Positions 38,961 to 48,490 of a stretch of 64,000 bases of DNA are shown piece after piece. The DNA comes from Clusia tigrina. Its lineage: Eukaryota; Arthropoda; Insecta; Diptera; Clusiidae. The stretch covers positions 196,369,291 through 196,433,290 of the forward strand of contig OV050032.1 in NCBI GenBank assembly GCA_920105625.2, given 5' to 3'. A program made the translations under genes and the position numbers. The notes beneath the pieces were generated by a model. The model was not told the DNA's origin. It ran no database searches and saw only the letters and a list, made by a program, of their open reading frames with translations. Each line of letters begins with the position of its first letter. Position 1 is the first letter of the stretch.

Positions 38961-39315
38961 ACTTGGGTATAATCCATGTTAACGCATCGCCGCATGTAAT
39001 ATAATCGATCTTGCTTCTTTACCACGAACTGCAAATTTCATGAATTTGTTAAAATTACCGAATTAATCGGGTATTAAAACATCTGTTTATGAATTTAAAC
39101 GCCAGATATGAAACGGGCGTGGAAAGTGATATTTAACATATGAATGATGCAGCTTTTCGATGATATAAATTAATGTGAAAAAGGATTTGTCTCATTGCTC
39201 GTCAGAAAAGTTCCGATACAAGGACCTGTCAGCTGTCGTACACATGTTTAAGAAGTGGTCATGACGTTTTTGGGAATATATGTACAAAATTCATTAAAAT
39301 TTGTCAATGGAAATG

Positions 39316-39447
39316 AAAGTTGGGCCATTTCTACCGAGTTCTTGACAGTTACATAAAGGAAAGTTGGGCCATTTCTACCGAGTTCTTGACAGTTACATAA
39401 AGGAAAGTTGGGCCATTTCTACCGAGTTCTTGACAGTTGCATAAACG
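39316..39447. repeat. 44-bp tandem triplication
   Basis: Three copies start AAAGTTGGGCCATTTCTACC at 39,316, 39,360 and 39,404, with a fourth partial copy (GAAGGTTGGGCG) near 39,447. Copies one and two appear identical, which indicates recent slippage. Confidence 0.95.
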
Positions 39448-39479
39448 AAGGTTGGGCGTATTCTCCACTGAATTTTATG

Positions 39480-40366
39480 CATGCATATGTATATTTATCT
39501 GTTTCTGTTTTCTGACGCAGTCCTTACAGTCAGTCTCATTTAGATATCGAATAGTTCCATAGATGTGCAATGTTAGCACATAACACGGCTTTTGTTCCGT
39601 GTTGCAGAGCACTCCACAATGTTGCATTACACTGTCAAAAATGGGGGCAAAAGTGCTTAAGTAACTTGAAAAAGAGAAAATATTCTTTTATGGACCACAT
39701 CACGGTCCATCCTGCCTGTTGCCAATATCTATTGAGAATTTTAATAGGGTTTCCCATGCGTAAGTCGATCAGCTCATGTTGATTTGTTAGATTCGTATGA
39801 TTACAACCCTTAAATGGTAAGTGTAAACTGTACAAAACGTTAATGTTTGAGAGGAATATTGCCAGTGTTACCAAGTCCCGATATATAGACTGCAAAGAAA
39901 CTTTAAAAAATCCACACAATATATAACCCTGATTTAGAAAAAGGATCCCTTAAATCTATTGTTTAAATTTGTTATAAAATGTGTGCCCTTGTATTTATTA
40001 TTATTTATTGTATTTATTATTATTATTTATAGACAAATTTAGTGCCCTTAGAAGAGTATCAGACCAGCCTTTACAAATCTTATGAACTCATAAAGGAAAT
40101 AAAAGAAAGGCTTAAAGACTGTTTTACTAGCAGGCATAGACATGGCCTAGAGTTGGATTACATAACTACATAGATCCCTAAATCAGACTCAGAAAATTAT
40201 TATAAAATTTGATGCTATAAGAAGGTATTTGGATCATTTCCCAACCCACATATTGTTTACACATATTGGAGATGGGAACTAATCACAATTTTAGTAATTC
40301 AGAAGAAACGTTTAATCTAAGTTTATTACTTGAACTTAAATTAAACATTACACTTTTATCATTGCC
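39480..40366. other. Unassigned intergenic sequence
   Basis: AT-rich, with an ATTATTTATTGT stretch near 39,997. No coding sequence recognised. Confidence 0.35.
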
Positions 40367-40640
40367 CCATGGTTAGGTTAGGTTATCGTGGCAGCCGGTC
40401 CTCGGACCAACTCACTCAGACCACCATGGGTCCATTGTGTTACCACCTCTGATTTGCTCGTCAAACCATTTCGAAGCCCTAATAAAGCGCAGGATTTGTT
40501 TGACCTTCGCGCCAAACACTTCTGTAAGAGAGTTAAAAGTGTATTTGCCTAAAGAGCCCGCTCTGCTTCTAGCCAGAGCGAGGCACCTACAGAAAAGATG
40601 TTCCACAGTCATTGCCCCATAGATGGGGGCCAATGCCGAA
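40367..40640 (-). mobile_element. I/LOA-type LINE 3' end
   Basis: The minus strand at 40,412-40,633 reads MTVEHLFCRCLALARSRAGS followed by LGKY...LTEVFG...ILRFIRASKWFDE. This is the usual end of fly RNase H-bearing LINE ORF2, where (E)TVEHLLC.CPAL.R.R is a zinc-ribbon remnant. After the stop codon a short 3' part ends in GGTTAGGTTAGGTT (plus-strand sense), the same tail type as at 3,880. The frame is open through this piece, so it is less decayed than the other LINE relics, but 5'-truncated. Confidence 0.62.
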
Positions 40641-41286
40641 CCTCACTGACCTGAACCAACGAAGGGTGTTGCACGATCGATCTTCGATTCAGCGAACAAT
40701 CGAACGTACATACTATGTAATTGATATGCTTCTAACTGCAATGCTCCATCACTATTCCACCGTTCGAATGCACATCTCATTGAACAGAAAGCGAATGAAC
40801 ATGGAGGATTTTTGGAGACCGCCCACTGAAGTCCTCTAAAGCCCACTAATGCATTATTTAATCTATATTAATTTACCAGACCTATTTCCATATCTCCCTA
40901 TTTTCTATAAGCAGTGATTATATCAAGTATCACAGAAAAGACACAAAACTTGTGATTTCTGGATGCCACGGCTACATAAATATTGTAACGAAATAGCCAT
41001 TTCACTGCTCAACATTAAACATTAAAATCGTAACAATGTGTACGCATGCAGTTGCTACAATGGTAGATGTCTTCTAGCTTATACATAAGTGAAGTATTGT
41101 ACTGCCCCTTCAAATATGAACATGATCTTGCCACTCATATAGTATGTACTCGTACATACATATGTATGTAAATATGTATCTACATAAGTACCTACATATG
41201 TACATATGTACATTAATACTATGTATGCACAAACTCGTAAATACGGTTTTACTATTACTTAATATGTATATAAAATGATGCCAGGG
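40641..41286. other. Unassigned intergenic sequence
   Basis: It contains a TACATA/ATGTAC-rich stretch at about 41,150-41,215. No gene seen. Confidence 0.35.
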
Positions 41287-41290
41287 TGTA
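41287..41290. repeat. Target-site duplication TGTA (left)
   Basis: TGTA immediately left of the element is matched by TGTA at 48,813-48,816 immediately right of it. A 4-bp TRYA-like duplication is typical of Gypsy/17.6-type errantivirus integration. Confidence 0.92.
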
Positions 41291-41613
41291 AATTAACTTA
41301 TTTCATTATTTTTTTGATTTTTTAAAAAATAAACATCAGAGAGAAACTCTGATGTTAAACTTTATTTATTGAATTCAAAACAAGAACTAACTTACAATTT
41401 TTTGATAACTTAACTTAAATTCAAATAGCGGCAGCGTTGAAGCAGTGCAGCGGTTAGCGACAGCGTTGGAGCAGTGCAGCGGTTGGCTCGTGCAGGAAGT
41501 ATTGCAGACACAGCGTCAGCAATTTAGCTTTTGTTGATTAGCTTGAATTGAAGTTGGACTTAATAAAGACCAAGAAAAAAATATAATTATTGTTAACTTA
41601 ATTATCGTTAACT
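41291..41613 (-). repeat. 3' LTR of the errantivirus
   Basis: 323 bp, identical by eye to the right LTR. In element sense it carries AATAAATAAAG polyadenylation signals at 41,360-41,370, then a 10-bp-stem hairpin at 41,332-41,356 (stem AACATCAGAG, 5-nt loop). A 29-bp tandem pair, CAGCGTTGRAGCAGTGCAGC-type, starts at 41,432 and 41,461. No clear TATA box is seen; many elements of this group use TATA-less promoters. Confidence 0.96.
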
Positions 41614-41624
41614 CCTCCCCTCTT
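41614..41624 (-). other. Polypurine tract
   Basis: AAGAGGGGAGG in element sense directly abuts the 3' LTR. It is the expected primer for plus-strand DNA synthesis. Confidence 0.9.
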
Positions 41625-41628
41625 AAAT

Positions 41629-43029
41629 TCAAGCGTCCGCGCTTGAAGTGCATGGGAGAAGTTTTGGCTGGATTATGTTTTGCTGTATTTTTGGTTGGAT
41701 TTCTATAGTTCTTCTTCCAAACCTTGAGGCAAATATTTTTGCTAATATTACTACGACGATAATAATTAATGCGATTATTGACACGCTTATTATGCTTATT
41801 CGTCCTCTTGTCTCTAAGAATTCTATTGCCCTTGTGTTATTCGTATGAAGTTCCTTGATGAGTTCCATAGTAAGTCCTTCCTCATATTTACCGGGCAAAA
41901 CAGAAGATCTTAGAATAGCTGGTAGGGGTTCTATTGAAAAGCTTTCATTAAATTCATAAATTTGGTTGTTGGCAGTGATTGTTGCATTTCGAAATTTTAT
42001 GACATAGGAGCCTGTTAGGTTCAATTGGTTGTCATCTACAAATATTGAGCCATTGAATTGATTGAGGAGAATAATTCCGGGTTGGATATCTTCTATTGGA
42101 GCAATGTGTAGATTATTTACTCTAGTACAGGATGCTGGTTTGCTATGTAATATTTGTGGAATGCAGGAGCTTTTACTTATATCTACGATATCTTTATAAT
42201 TACATATTTTAAGGTTTTTATAAGTTTTGCAAGAATTTTTAATTGCGTAAATTTTATCTTTACAAATTATATAGTTTTCATAAGAGATTTTTATAATTTC
42301 ATTGCCTCTTTTAATAGGCTTTAACAATATCTCTTCACATGTTTCTTTATTGGTAGTTGGTATGCTTATAATATATAGTATGATAGTCTTATTTGATGCT
42401 ATCGAAACATCTGCGATTTGAAAAGATTCTTCTATATTTGAAAAACTGATGTTATCTTTTTGTAACATTTGTCTGAATAACTCCACTTCATTATTTGAAA
42501 GCATAAATGAATTTATTAATCCAATTTTTGCCCAATTTATGGCATGATCTATATTAATTACTTCTTGTTTTAATATATCTAAATAATTTTTAATATTAAG
42601 ACTAATAGTACTTTGGACATTTGTGCTGTCAAAATTTTTCATAATTAATTCATTTGTAGCATTTACAACATTATTCAATTTTTCAATTATTAATCTGTTA
42701 ATTACCATTTGTCTCTCATTATTTTTAAGTATATTATTTGTCTTATCACTAAGTATTTTAAAATCATCGTGGTCGGGACTTCCCGCTATCCACTTCCATG
42801 TTGTTCCAATGAAATTTAAAGATCTTTTACTTATACTATTAGGCTTTAACCTATCTATATGGTTTTGTATTTGGGATATTTCATGTTGAAGGAATGGGAG
42901 AAGGGCGTTGGTTTTATTAACTTGTTTTATTATTGTCTTATTTAGTCGATCGACTGCGTCCTGGTACTCATTTATGTCAATCGTATGTATCAGTTTATAA
43001 GAGCCTGTTTGGATTTTAGCTGATCCCAT
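41629..43029 (-). CDS. env: Errantivirus envelope glycoprotein (Env)
   Basis: Predicted membrane fusion glycoprotein of the element. 466 residues follow the first in-frame methionine, but the frame stays open for another 24 codons up to a 3' splice site at 43,103. Those codons (LLIASCHSEIQVLDYS...) look like the end of a signal peptide, so the true N-terminus probably comes from an upstream exon joined by splicing. Visible features: a basic SKR cleavage-like site at about residues 67-69, followed by the conserved LNFIGTTWKWIAGSPDHDD fusion-associated region; many N-X-S/T glycosylation sites; and a hydrophobic membrane anchor at about 410-433 with a short basic cytoplasmic tail. It resembles the Env of insect errantiviruses, which is related to baculovirus F proteins. 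No stop or frameshift is visible. The stop lies just before the polypurine tract. Confidence 0.9.
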   Translation of the reverse strand: MGSAKIQTGSYKLIHTIDINEYQDAVDRLNKTIIKQVNKTNALLPFLQHEISQIQNHIDRLKPNSISKRSLNFIGTTWKWIAGSPDHDDFKILSDKTNNILKNNERQMVINRLIIEKLNNVVNATNELIMKNFDSTNVQSTISLNIKNYLDILKQEVINIDHAINWAKIGLINSFMLSNNEVELFRQMLQKDNISFSNIEESFQIADVSIASNKTIILYIISIPTTNKETCEEILLKPIKRGNEIIKISYENYIICKDKIYAIKNSCKTYKNLKICNYKDIVDISKSSCIPQILHSKPASCTRVNNLHIAPIEDIQPGIILLNQFNGSIFVDDNQLNLTGSYVIKFRNATITANNQIYEFNESFSIEPLPAILRSSVLPGKYEEGLTMELIKELHTNNTRAIEFLETRGRISIISVSIIALIIIVVVILAKIFASRFGRRTIEIQPKIQQNIIQPKLLPCTSSADA

Positions 43030-43101
43030 GGTGAACGTGACAACTTCTGAATTTGAATAGTCTAGAACTTGTATCTCGCTGTGGCATGATGCAATGAGTA
43101 A

Positions 43102-43110
43102 TCTGTAAAG
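43102..43110 (-). promoter_or_regulatory. Predicted env 3' splice acceptor
   Basis: The element-sense sequence CTCTTTACAG lies 6 bases past the pol stop codon (TAA at 43,116-43,118). The env frame is open from 43,101 on, with base 43,102 as the third position of a split codon. Subgenomic spliced env RNAs are established for errantiviruses. The donor was not located; GTAAC just upstream of the gag start (about 47,658-47,662) is one weak candidate. Confidence 0.65.
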
Positions 43111-43115
43111 AGGTT

Positions 43116-46100
43116 TTAATTAGTTTTAATAAGACTTTTGTGAACTACTAATCCTGATTCCGTAATAACAGTGCTGTTTTTATTTTCTTTGACTATTTCC
43201 TTTTTATACCTAGAGCACAATTTATTTCCAATACGCTTATTTTTCTTTACATATATAATGTCGCCTGTATTAAAAGACTTCAGATTGGTTCTATTTTGAT
43301 TGTGATAACGTAAGTCCTTGTCCTGTTTTGTTTCGAGTTTTACAATATTTTCTAACCTATGTTTGTCTAATTGTTCCGGGCTTGTGCTGACAATACGTCC
43401 AAAAAATACTTCGATTGGTTTTCTGTTGGTGGTCGAATGAATTGAATAATTATACTTACAAATTGACATGTCTAGCAAGTCTGAAAATGAACGATGTGTA
43501 TTTTCGGCTTTTGTACAACGCATTATCTCTGATAACGTTGAATGGAACCTTTCTATTTGTCCATTAACCGTGCTAGTGTAGGGCGGGGCTTTGAAAATGT
43601 CTATTCCTAATTGATCTTGCAACATAAATGTAATGGAAGCTGAACTAAGCGCTTTTTCATTATCGATAACTATTTTTTCAGGTATGCCAAAAGAAATAAG
43701 GATTTGTCTTAATGGTTCTTTTATGTCTTCGGTGGCTCTAGACTTTATAATTTTCGCTTGAGCATATTTGGAGAATTTGTCTATGGCAGTCAGAATGGTA
43801 CGATTGTTTGTATGATATATGTCGAGATGTACAATATTACCTGGATATTGGGGTATGGGGGTTGACTGTAATATGTGTTTAGCTGGGTGCCGATCGTATT
43901 TATTCTCGCGGCATATTTTACAAAGTTTTACTATTTTTTCAATTTTAGCCTGCATTTGTGGAAAATAATATTTAGTCAAAAGCTGTGATTTATTTTCTCG
44001 AGAATTCCTGTGAGCTCTATTGTGTTCTGTTATAATTTTTGACTCTTGTTCTACTTCGGAAGTAATATCTTCAATCATTGTTTGAGTGTATCTGATTTTG
44101 TATGTTGAGAAGTGTAAAGGATATAGTTCTTGTATCTTACCCATGATTTCTTCTGATGTGAACAAACCGTTTACTACGCTTGGATTTAAATATCTCTTAA
44201 ATATTTGTATAATGTCATCTGTAGAGTAATTTCTTTGTATTACGATATGTCTGTGATATGTGGGAAAAGGAATTTGGAATTGATGTCTATTTTCTTCACC
44301 TATTTTCAAAAACAATTGATTCTTAAAAACATTGATTGGTGCTTCTGTAGCAGGTATCAAATTTTGTGATGAACTGTCTTCGCTATGTATTGTACCTGTC
44401 AACGAGTTGATATCGTCGTTATTGGTGTTTGGTAAGAGATTAATTTGGGGTGGTCTTGAGAGGGCATCTGCAACTATGTTTGATTTCCCGGGTTTATAGA
44501 GAAGCTCATAGTTGTACTCCTCTAAAATTGCTTTCCATCTCTTCATTTTATTGTTATTGTTCTTATTGCTGAGAGCGTACGTAAGGGGTTGGTGGTCTGT
44601 GTAAATTTTTACTTTGGCGGATCCGTAGAGATAGTTTCGCAAGTTATTCAGTGACCAAATAATTGCTAGCATCTCTTTTTCATTGGTAGCGTAGTGTTCT
44701 TCTGCGCTACTTAATGTACGAGATATAAACATGATAGGTCTATCGTCTTGAGCTAGGACTGCTCCAATCGCATAATTGGATGCGTCCGTCGTGAGTTGAA
44801 ATTCTTTTGAATAATCGGGGTATGAGAGCAGAACTTCTTCTGAGCTAAGGGAATTTTTTAGTTTTTGAAATGCTTCTAGTGCTTCTTTATTTAAATTTAT
44901 TTTTATGTTTTTTGATATATTTTTGGATATTCGTCCTTCCTCCCCTCTTAAAAGGACTGTAAGGGGTTTCGCCAGTTTTGCGTAGTCCCTTATAAAACGG
45001 CGATAATAACCTGAAAGTCCTAAAAATGAACGTAGGTCTTTCAGAGTTTTTGGTTCAGGGAAATTATTGATTGATTCAATTTTTTTTGGATTGGTTTTGA
45101 GGCCATTTTCAGACACTATGTATCCTAAAAATTCTACTTCGGTTTTTAGGAATTCACATTTATCGAGTTGTATTTTGAGGTTTGCTGATTCTAGTGTATC
45201 AAATACTAATTTTATGTCATTAAAATGATCTTCCTGATTTTTACTGAATATAATGATGTCGTCAATATAGACAAAACATCTTTTTCCTATGTGATCTCTT
45301 AAGATGTCGTCAAGAGCTCTCTGAAAAATAGAAGGAGCATTCTTGAGACCAAAAGGGAGACGAGTGAATTCATATTTCCCGTTATTAACTGAGAAAGCTG
45401 TCTTCTCCGTATCTGATTCTTTTAGAAGAATCTGATGGAAACCACTTTTCAGATCGAGTACTGAAAATATTTTGTTTTTTCCAAGTTGAGATAGAACTTC
45501 GCTTATTTCGGGAATAGGGTATCTGTCTGGTATTGTAATTGAATTTAACTTCCTATAGTCTATGACCATACGGTATTTTTTCTCTCCTGACGCATCTAAT
45601 TTTTTTGGGACCACCCATACAGGTGAATTATATGGTGATCTAGATGGTCGTATTATACCGTCACGTAAGTATTCGTTAATTTGCTGTTCTACATGGTTTT
45701 TGAGGCACATTGGGTACGGATAACATTTGGTATAAACAGGATTGTCTGATGTCGTACGAATTGTACCTTTAACTGTTGTAGTAAAAGTAAGTTTTTCGTC
45801 TGGATCACAAAAAAGTGATTTATAATCGGATGTGAGTTTTATTAGACATTCTTTTTGATATTGAGTTAAGTGTTCCGATCGGATGTGAATTTGGTTAACG
45901 CTTTGCGAAATTTGTTGTTTCAATTTTATACAAAATTTGTTTTTTATTGTCATGTAATTTTCGTTGGTGTGTATTATGGCATTTAGTTCTTTAAGTGAAT
46001 CATTACCTATGATGGCATGAAAAGATTTTAAGGTGGGAAGCAAGAAAAATTTTATTTTTGTGTCGTCTATGCCGAAAATATTAGCAAAAGTATGATGGGT

Positions 46101-46274
46101 TATTTTGATTTGTCCTCCGACTGAACTAGCATAGAATATTTTTTCATTTATAATAGGTGTTTTTACTAGATGCGGCTGTACATAGTTTTTATTTGATCCG
46201 GTATCAATTAAAACTTTAATGATCTCTCCACTACTTAGCTTACATTCGATATAAGGTAATGAAGAGCTGTTCAT
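43116..46274 (-). CDS. pol: Errantivirus polyprotein Pol (protease, RT, RNase H, integrase)
   Basis: 1,052 residues from the ATG. An aspartic protease with DTGSN sits at 24-28. Reverse transcriptase (about 190-380) includes VIDYRKLN, LPFGLKNAP and the catalytic YIDD at 336-339. RNase H (about 480-610) has TDASNYAIGAVLAQ and TDHQPLTYAL. The integrase begins with an H-H-C-C zinc domain (HNRAH...CKIC) and continues with a D,D,E core (HLDIYH, VIDNEKA, GQIERFHS) at roughly 750-920. There is no chromodomain. Its ATG overlaps the gag stop as ATGA, and pol is in the -1 frame relative to gag. The normal product is probably a Gag-Pol fusion made by frameshifting, though reinitiation at the ATG is possible. 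All key catalytic residues are present. Confidence 0.96.
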   Translation of the reverse strand: MNSSSLPYIECKLSSGEIIKVLIDTGSNKNYVQPHLVKTPIINEKIFYASSVGGQIKITHHTFANIFGIDDTKIKFFLLPTLKSFHAIIGNDSLKELNAIIHTNENYMTIKNKFCIKLKQQISQSVNQIHIRSEHLTQYQKECLIKLTSDYKSLFCDPDEKLTFTTTVKGTIRTTSDNPVYTKCYPYPMCLKNHVEQQINEYLRDGIIRPSRSPYNSPVWVVPKKLDASGEKKYRMVIDYRKLNSITIPDRYPIPEISEVLSQLGKNKIFSVLDLKSGFHQILLKESDTEKTAFSVNNGKYEFTRLPFGLKNAPSIFQRALDDILRDHIGKRCFVYIDDIIIFSKNQEDHFNDIKLVFDTLESANLKIQLDKCEFLKTEVEFLGYIVSENGLKTNPKKIESINNFPEPKTLKDLRSFLGLSGYYRRFIRDYAKLAKPLTVLLRGEEGRISKNISKNIKINLNKEALEAFQKLKNSLSSEEVLLSYPDYSKEFQLTTDASNYAIGAVLAQDDRPIMFISRTLSSAEEHYATNEKEMLAIIWSLNNLRNYLYGSAKVKIYTDHQPLTYALSNKNNNNKMKRWKAILEEYNYELLYKPGKSNIVADALSRPPQINLLPNTNNDDINSLTGTIHSEDSSSQNLIPATEAPINVFKNQLFLKIGEENRHQFQIPFPTYHRHIVIQRNYSTDDIIQIFKRYLNPSVVNGLFTSEEIMGKIQELYPLHFSTYKIRYTQTMIEDITSEVEQESKIITEHNRAHRNSRENKSQLLTKYYFPQMQAKIEKIVKLCKICRENKYDRHPAKHILQSTPIPQYPGNIVHLDIYHTNNRTILTAIDKFSKYAQAKIIKSRATEDIKEPLRQILISFGIPEKIVIDNEKALSSASITFMLQDQLGIDIFKAPPYTSTVNGQIERFHSTLSEIMRCTKAENTHRSFSDLLDMSICKYNYSIHSTTNRKPIEVFFGRIVSTSPEQLDKHRLENIVKLETKQDKDLRYHNQNRTNLKSFNTGDIIYVKKNKRIGNKLCSRYKKEIVKENKNSTVITESGLVVHKSLIKTN

Positions 46275-47656
46275 TCTAAAAAATGAATATCAAGGCAATC
46301 TATTTTATCTAAAGAGTCTGAATTAAAACTTTGTTGTTCATTAGTTTCATAGTTTTTTATACAATCGGTATAAACTGATAAGGGTTGGTCAAAGTCATGG
46401 TCGTTATTATTTATTGCGTCTTCATATTGCTGAACTTCAATGTTAAAGTTTCTTTGTCGTTTATCTATATTTTGTGGTGGTGGACTTGGTCTTTTGCCAT
46501 AGTGTGCATCGTTATGGGTAGGGCGATTCATGTAATTTATTCTCTTTGTTTGCATGCTTTGGTCTACATCCATAGCTTCAGGTCTAGGTAATGGCTTAGG
46601 GCCAAATGGTCGAGGTGGTGGACGTTGTTGGTATTGATACAAATTTTGAGAACGGTTTTGCTGTGGATTAAATATCGGAAATTGTCGTGTTGGATAAGTA
46701 GGGTGATTTCTTTGTGGGTATTGTTCCCAATTAACTAGATGAGGATAAAATGGTTGTTGATTTTGTGGTTGTAGTCTATCTTTCCGTGGAGGAATTGGTG
46801 GTTGAATATTAGGAAATTCTCGTTGTTTCCTTTGAAAATTCTGACCAAGCGCATAGTTTGATCTGAAATTTTGGTTTTCCAGTTTCATACATAATTGTAA
46901 TGCCTGGGGTAGGTCAATGGGCTCTCTCATACCAAGCAATCTTGGCAGATCGCCTCTCAGTCCGCGTACGAACGTATCCAGTGCTTTGTCCCTGTATGTT
47001 TTTGTTAATAGGCCAACGGCTTCCTGTCCTATATCCATACATCCTATTTTATTCAATATTAATGAAAGGTGTGAATAAACTTTTTGGTAATACTCTTGCG
47101 TGCTAAGGTTTCCTTGTATTAGAGTTGACATTTGGTATTCTAGAGTGCCAATGTCTCGCTTATCTGCATAATGCGTTGTAAGACAGCGAGATATAGCGTT
47201 CCAATTTAATGGCGTATTGTATGATTCTAAAACGTTGTCTGCATTCCCTATTACTTTGCTACGTATAACGTTCAAAATTCCAAAATATTTCGGTGTATTT
47301 TTTATGGTTTCATAGACACTTAAAACTCTGTCAACACTTTTTCTCCATGAACTAAAATCTGCTTCATTTCCAGAAAATTCTCGTAAATTTTTTACTATGT
47401 CTGGTATTCTTTCTAGTTCGTTCAAATTTTCCCTAGTACTAATACCAAACGGTTGGTCAACTTCTATTTGGTTAGTGCTACACTGAATAGTTAGGTCCCT
47501 TACTAACTGTGGTAATGTACCTTCTAGAATTCTTAATACCGAAGATTGTATTATTTCGTTTAATTCTTCCTGTCCAAGTGGTCTAACTGGTTGGTCGGGA
47601 TTAGGATTAGGAGCGTTTAATAGAGGTGGTCTAATGAGGTTGTTAGGATTTGCCAT
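46271..47656 (-). CDS. gag: Errantivirus capsid polyprotein Gag
   Basis: 461 residues, starting in a GTAACATGG context. The N-terminal 60 residues are Pro/Asn-rich. A helical central region at about 80-270 (LREFSGNEADFSSWRKSVDR, LEYQMSTLIQGNLS, TFVRGLRGDLPRLL) matches the capsid/gag-related region of Gypsy-group elements. The tail is Gln/Pro/Arg-rich with no CCHC zinc knuckle, as in 17.6- and 297-like Gags, where basic regions take over RNA binding. It ends in DCLDIHFLE at a TGA that overlaps the pol ATG. Frame intact. Confidence 0.93.
   Translation of the reverse strand: MANPNNLIRPPLLNAPNPNPDQPVRPLGQEELNEIIQSSVLRILEGTLPQLVRDLTIQCSTNQIEVDQPFGISTRENLNELERIPDIVKNLREFSGNEADFSSWRKSVDRVLSVYETIKNTPKYFGILNVIRSKVIGNADNVLESYNTPLNWNAISRCLTTHYADKRDIGTLEYQMSTLIQGNLSTQEYYQKVYSHLSLILNKIGCMDIGQEAVGLLTKTYRDKALDTFVRGLRGDLPRLLGMREPIDLPQALQLCMKLENQNFRSNYALGQNFQRKQREFPNIQPPIPPRKDRLQPQNQQPFYPHLVNWEQYPQRNHPTYPTRQFPIFNPQQNRSQNLYQYQQRPPPRPFGPKPLPRPEAMDVDQSMQTKRINYMNRPTHNDAHYGKRPSPPPQNIDKRQRNFNIEVQQYEDAINNNDHDFDQPLSVYTDCIKNYETNEQQSFNSDSLDKIDCLDIHFLE
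46277..46283 (-). promoter_or_regulatory. -1 ribosomal frameshift slippery site U UUU UUA
   Basis: In the gag frame the codons are CAT TTT TTA GAA TGA, giving the X XXY YYZ heptamer U UUU UUA five codons before the gag stop is complete. A slip of -1 after TTA reads AGA ATG and enters pol directly. The same heptamer is used by some lentiviruses. A downstream stimulatory RNA structure was not evaluated. Confidence 0.8.
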
Positions 47657-48477
47657 GTTACTTTATAAATTTTAATTAATTTATTTTAGAATATTCCACG
47701 AAAATCAGTAAGTATTGTACGCCTTTATTAAATAAATTTTTTCTTTCTTAATTTATCTTTTTTCTCCGATTTCGTTTACTAGGATTTATTTTTAGAGAGT
47801 AGATTTAAATAGTTAGTCGAGCTACAGTTTTCAGAAAAAATTTTATTTATTGTTATCTCTATATTTTGTGATACTCTAGAGGGTCCGGCTTTTTGGGCTA
47901 CGGAATCGCAGAGTGGTTTTGCAATGTATTATTATTTTGTTGTTATAGTTTAGTTTTATAGGCTTTTATTCCGTTATAAACTGGAGGGTCCGGCTTTATG
48001 GGCTACGGAATCGCAGTTTCAAAAATATTTAGTTATTTCTTTACGTTATTTTATTTAAAAATTTTTTTCTTTCTTTTTTTTTTCACTTTTAAATTTTGTT
48101 TGTTGAAAATTTCTTAAAATTGTTTTACTTCTTATCTAGTCTTAAAGGTTAATTCTTTTTCTAAAAACACTTTCTTTGTTTACTTTTAACTTATTATTTT
48201 CTCAAAATTCTATTTTATTTCTTAATTTATCTTAAACTAGCTTACAATATTCCGCACAGGTTCTCCATGATTTTTCCTTTTTGTCCGCTATCCGGTGACT
48301 CGGGATCTCTGATAGAACACAAATCGTGTGGTTGCGTTTTTATTCCAACGAATTCTAACGCTTAATTAGTTGTGGTTTCTATTCGGGCTACACAATTAAT
48401 TTATCGAACTTCTTGAGGACACTTTATAAATTAACCGTGATGAGTACTGCTTAAGGACTTCTTTCCCGAATACCACG
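47657..48477 (-). other. Errantivirus 5' leader with a duplicated 33-bp motif
   Basis: An 820-bp untranslated leader between the primer site and gag, T-rich on the plus strand. Two 33-bp copies, at 47,879-47,911 and 47,984-48,016, differ at one base (core GGGTCCGGCTTT and GGGCTACGGAATCGCAG). They could belong to packaging, dimerisation or transcriptional control. They do not look like the Su(Hw) sites of gypsy. Confidence 0.8.
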
Positions 48478-48490
48478 ACGTTGGGCGCCA
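48478..48490 (-). other. Primer binding site, tRNA-Lys type
   Basis: The element-sense TGGCGCCCAACGT (first T shared with the LTR end) complements the 3' end of a tRNA-Lys (CUU type, ...ACGTTGGGCGCCA) over 13 nt. After that, agreement with the tRNA stops. Gypsy itself also uses tRNA-Lys. Confidence 0.8.

Noticed and set aside
41648..42889. Plus-strand frames inside env, and others inside gag
   Set aside because: Antisense shadows of the element's own genes.
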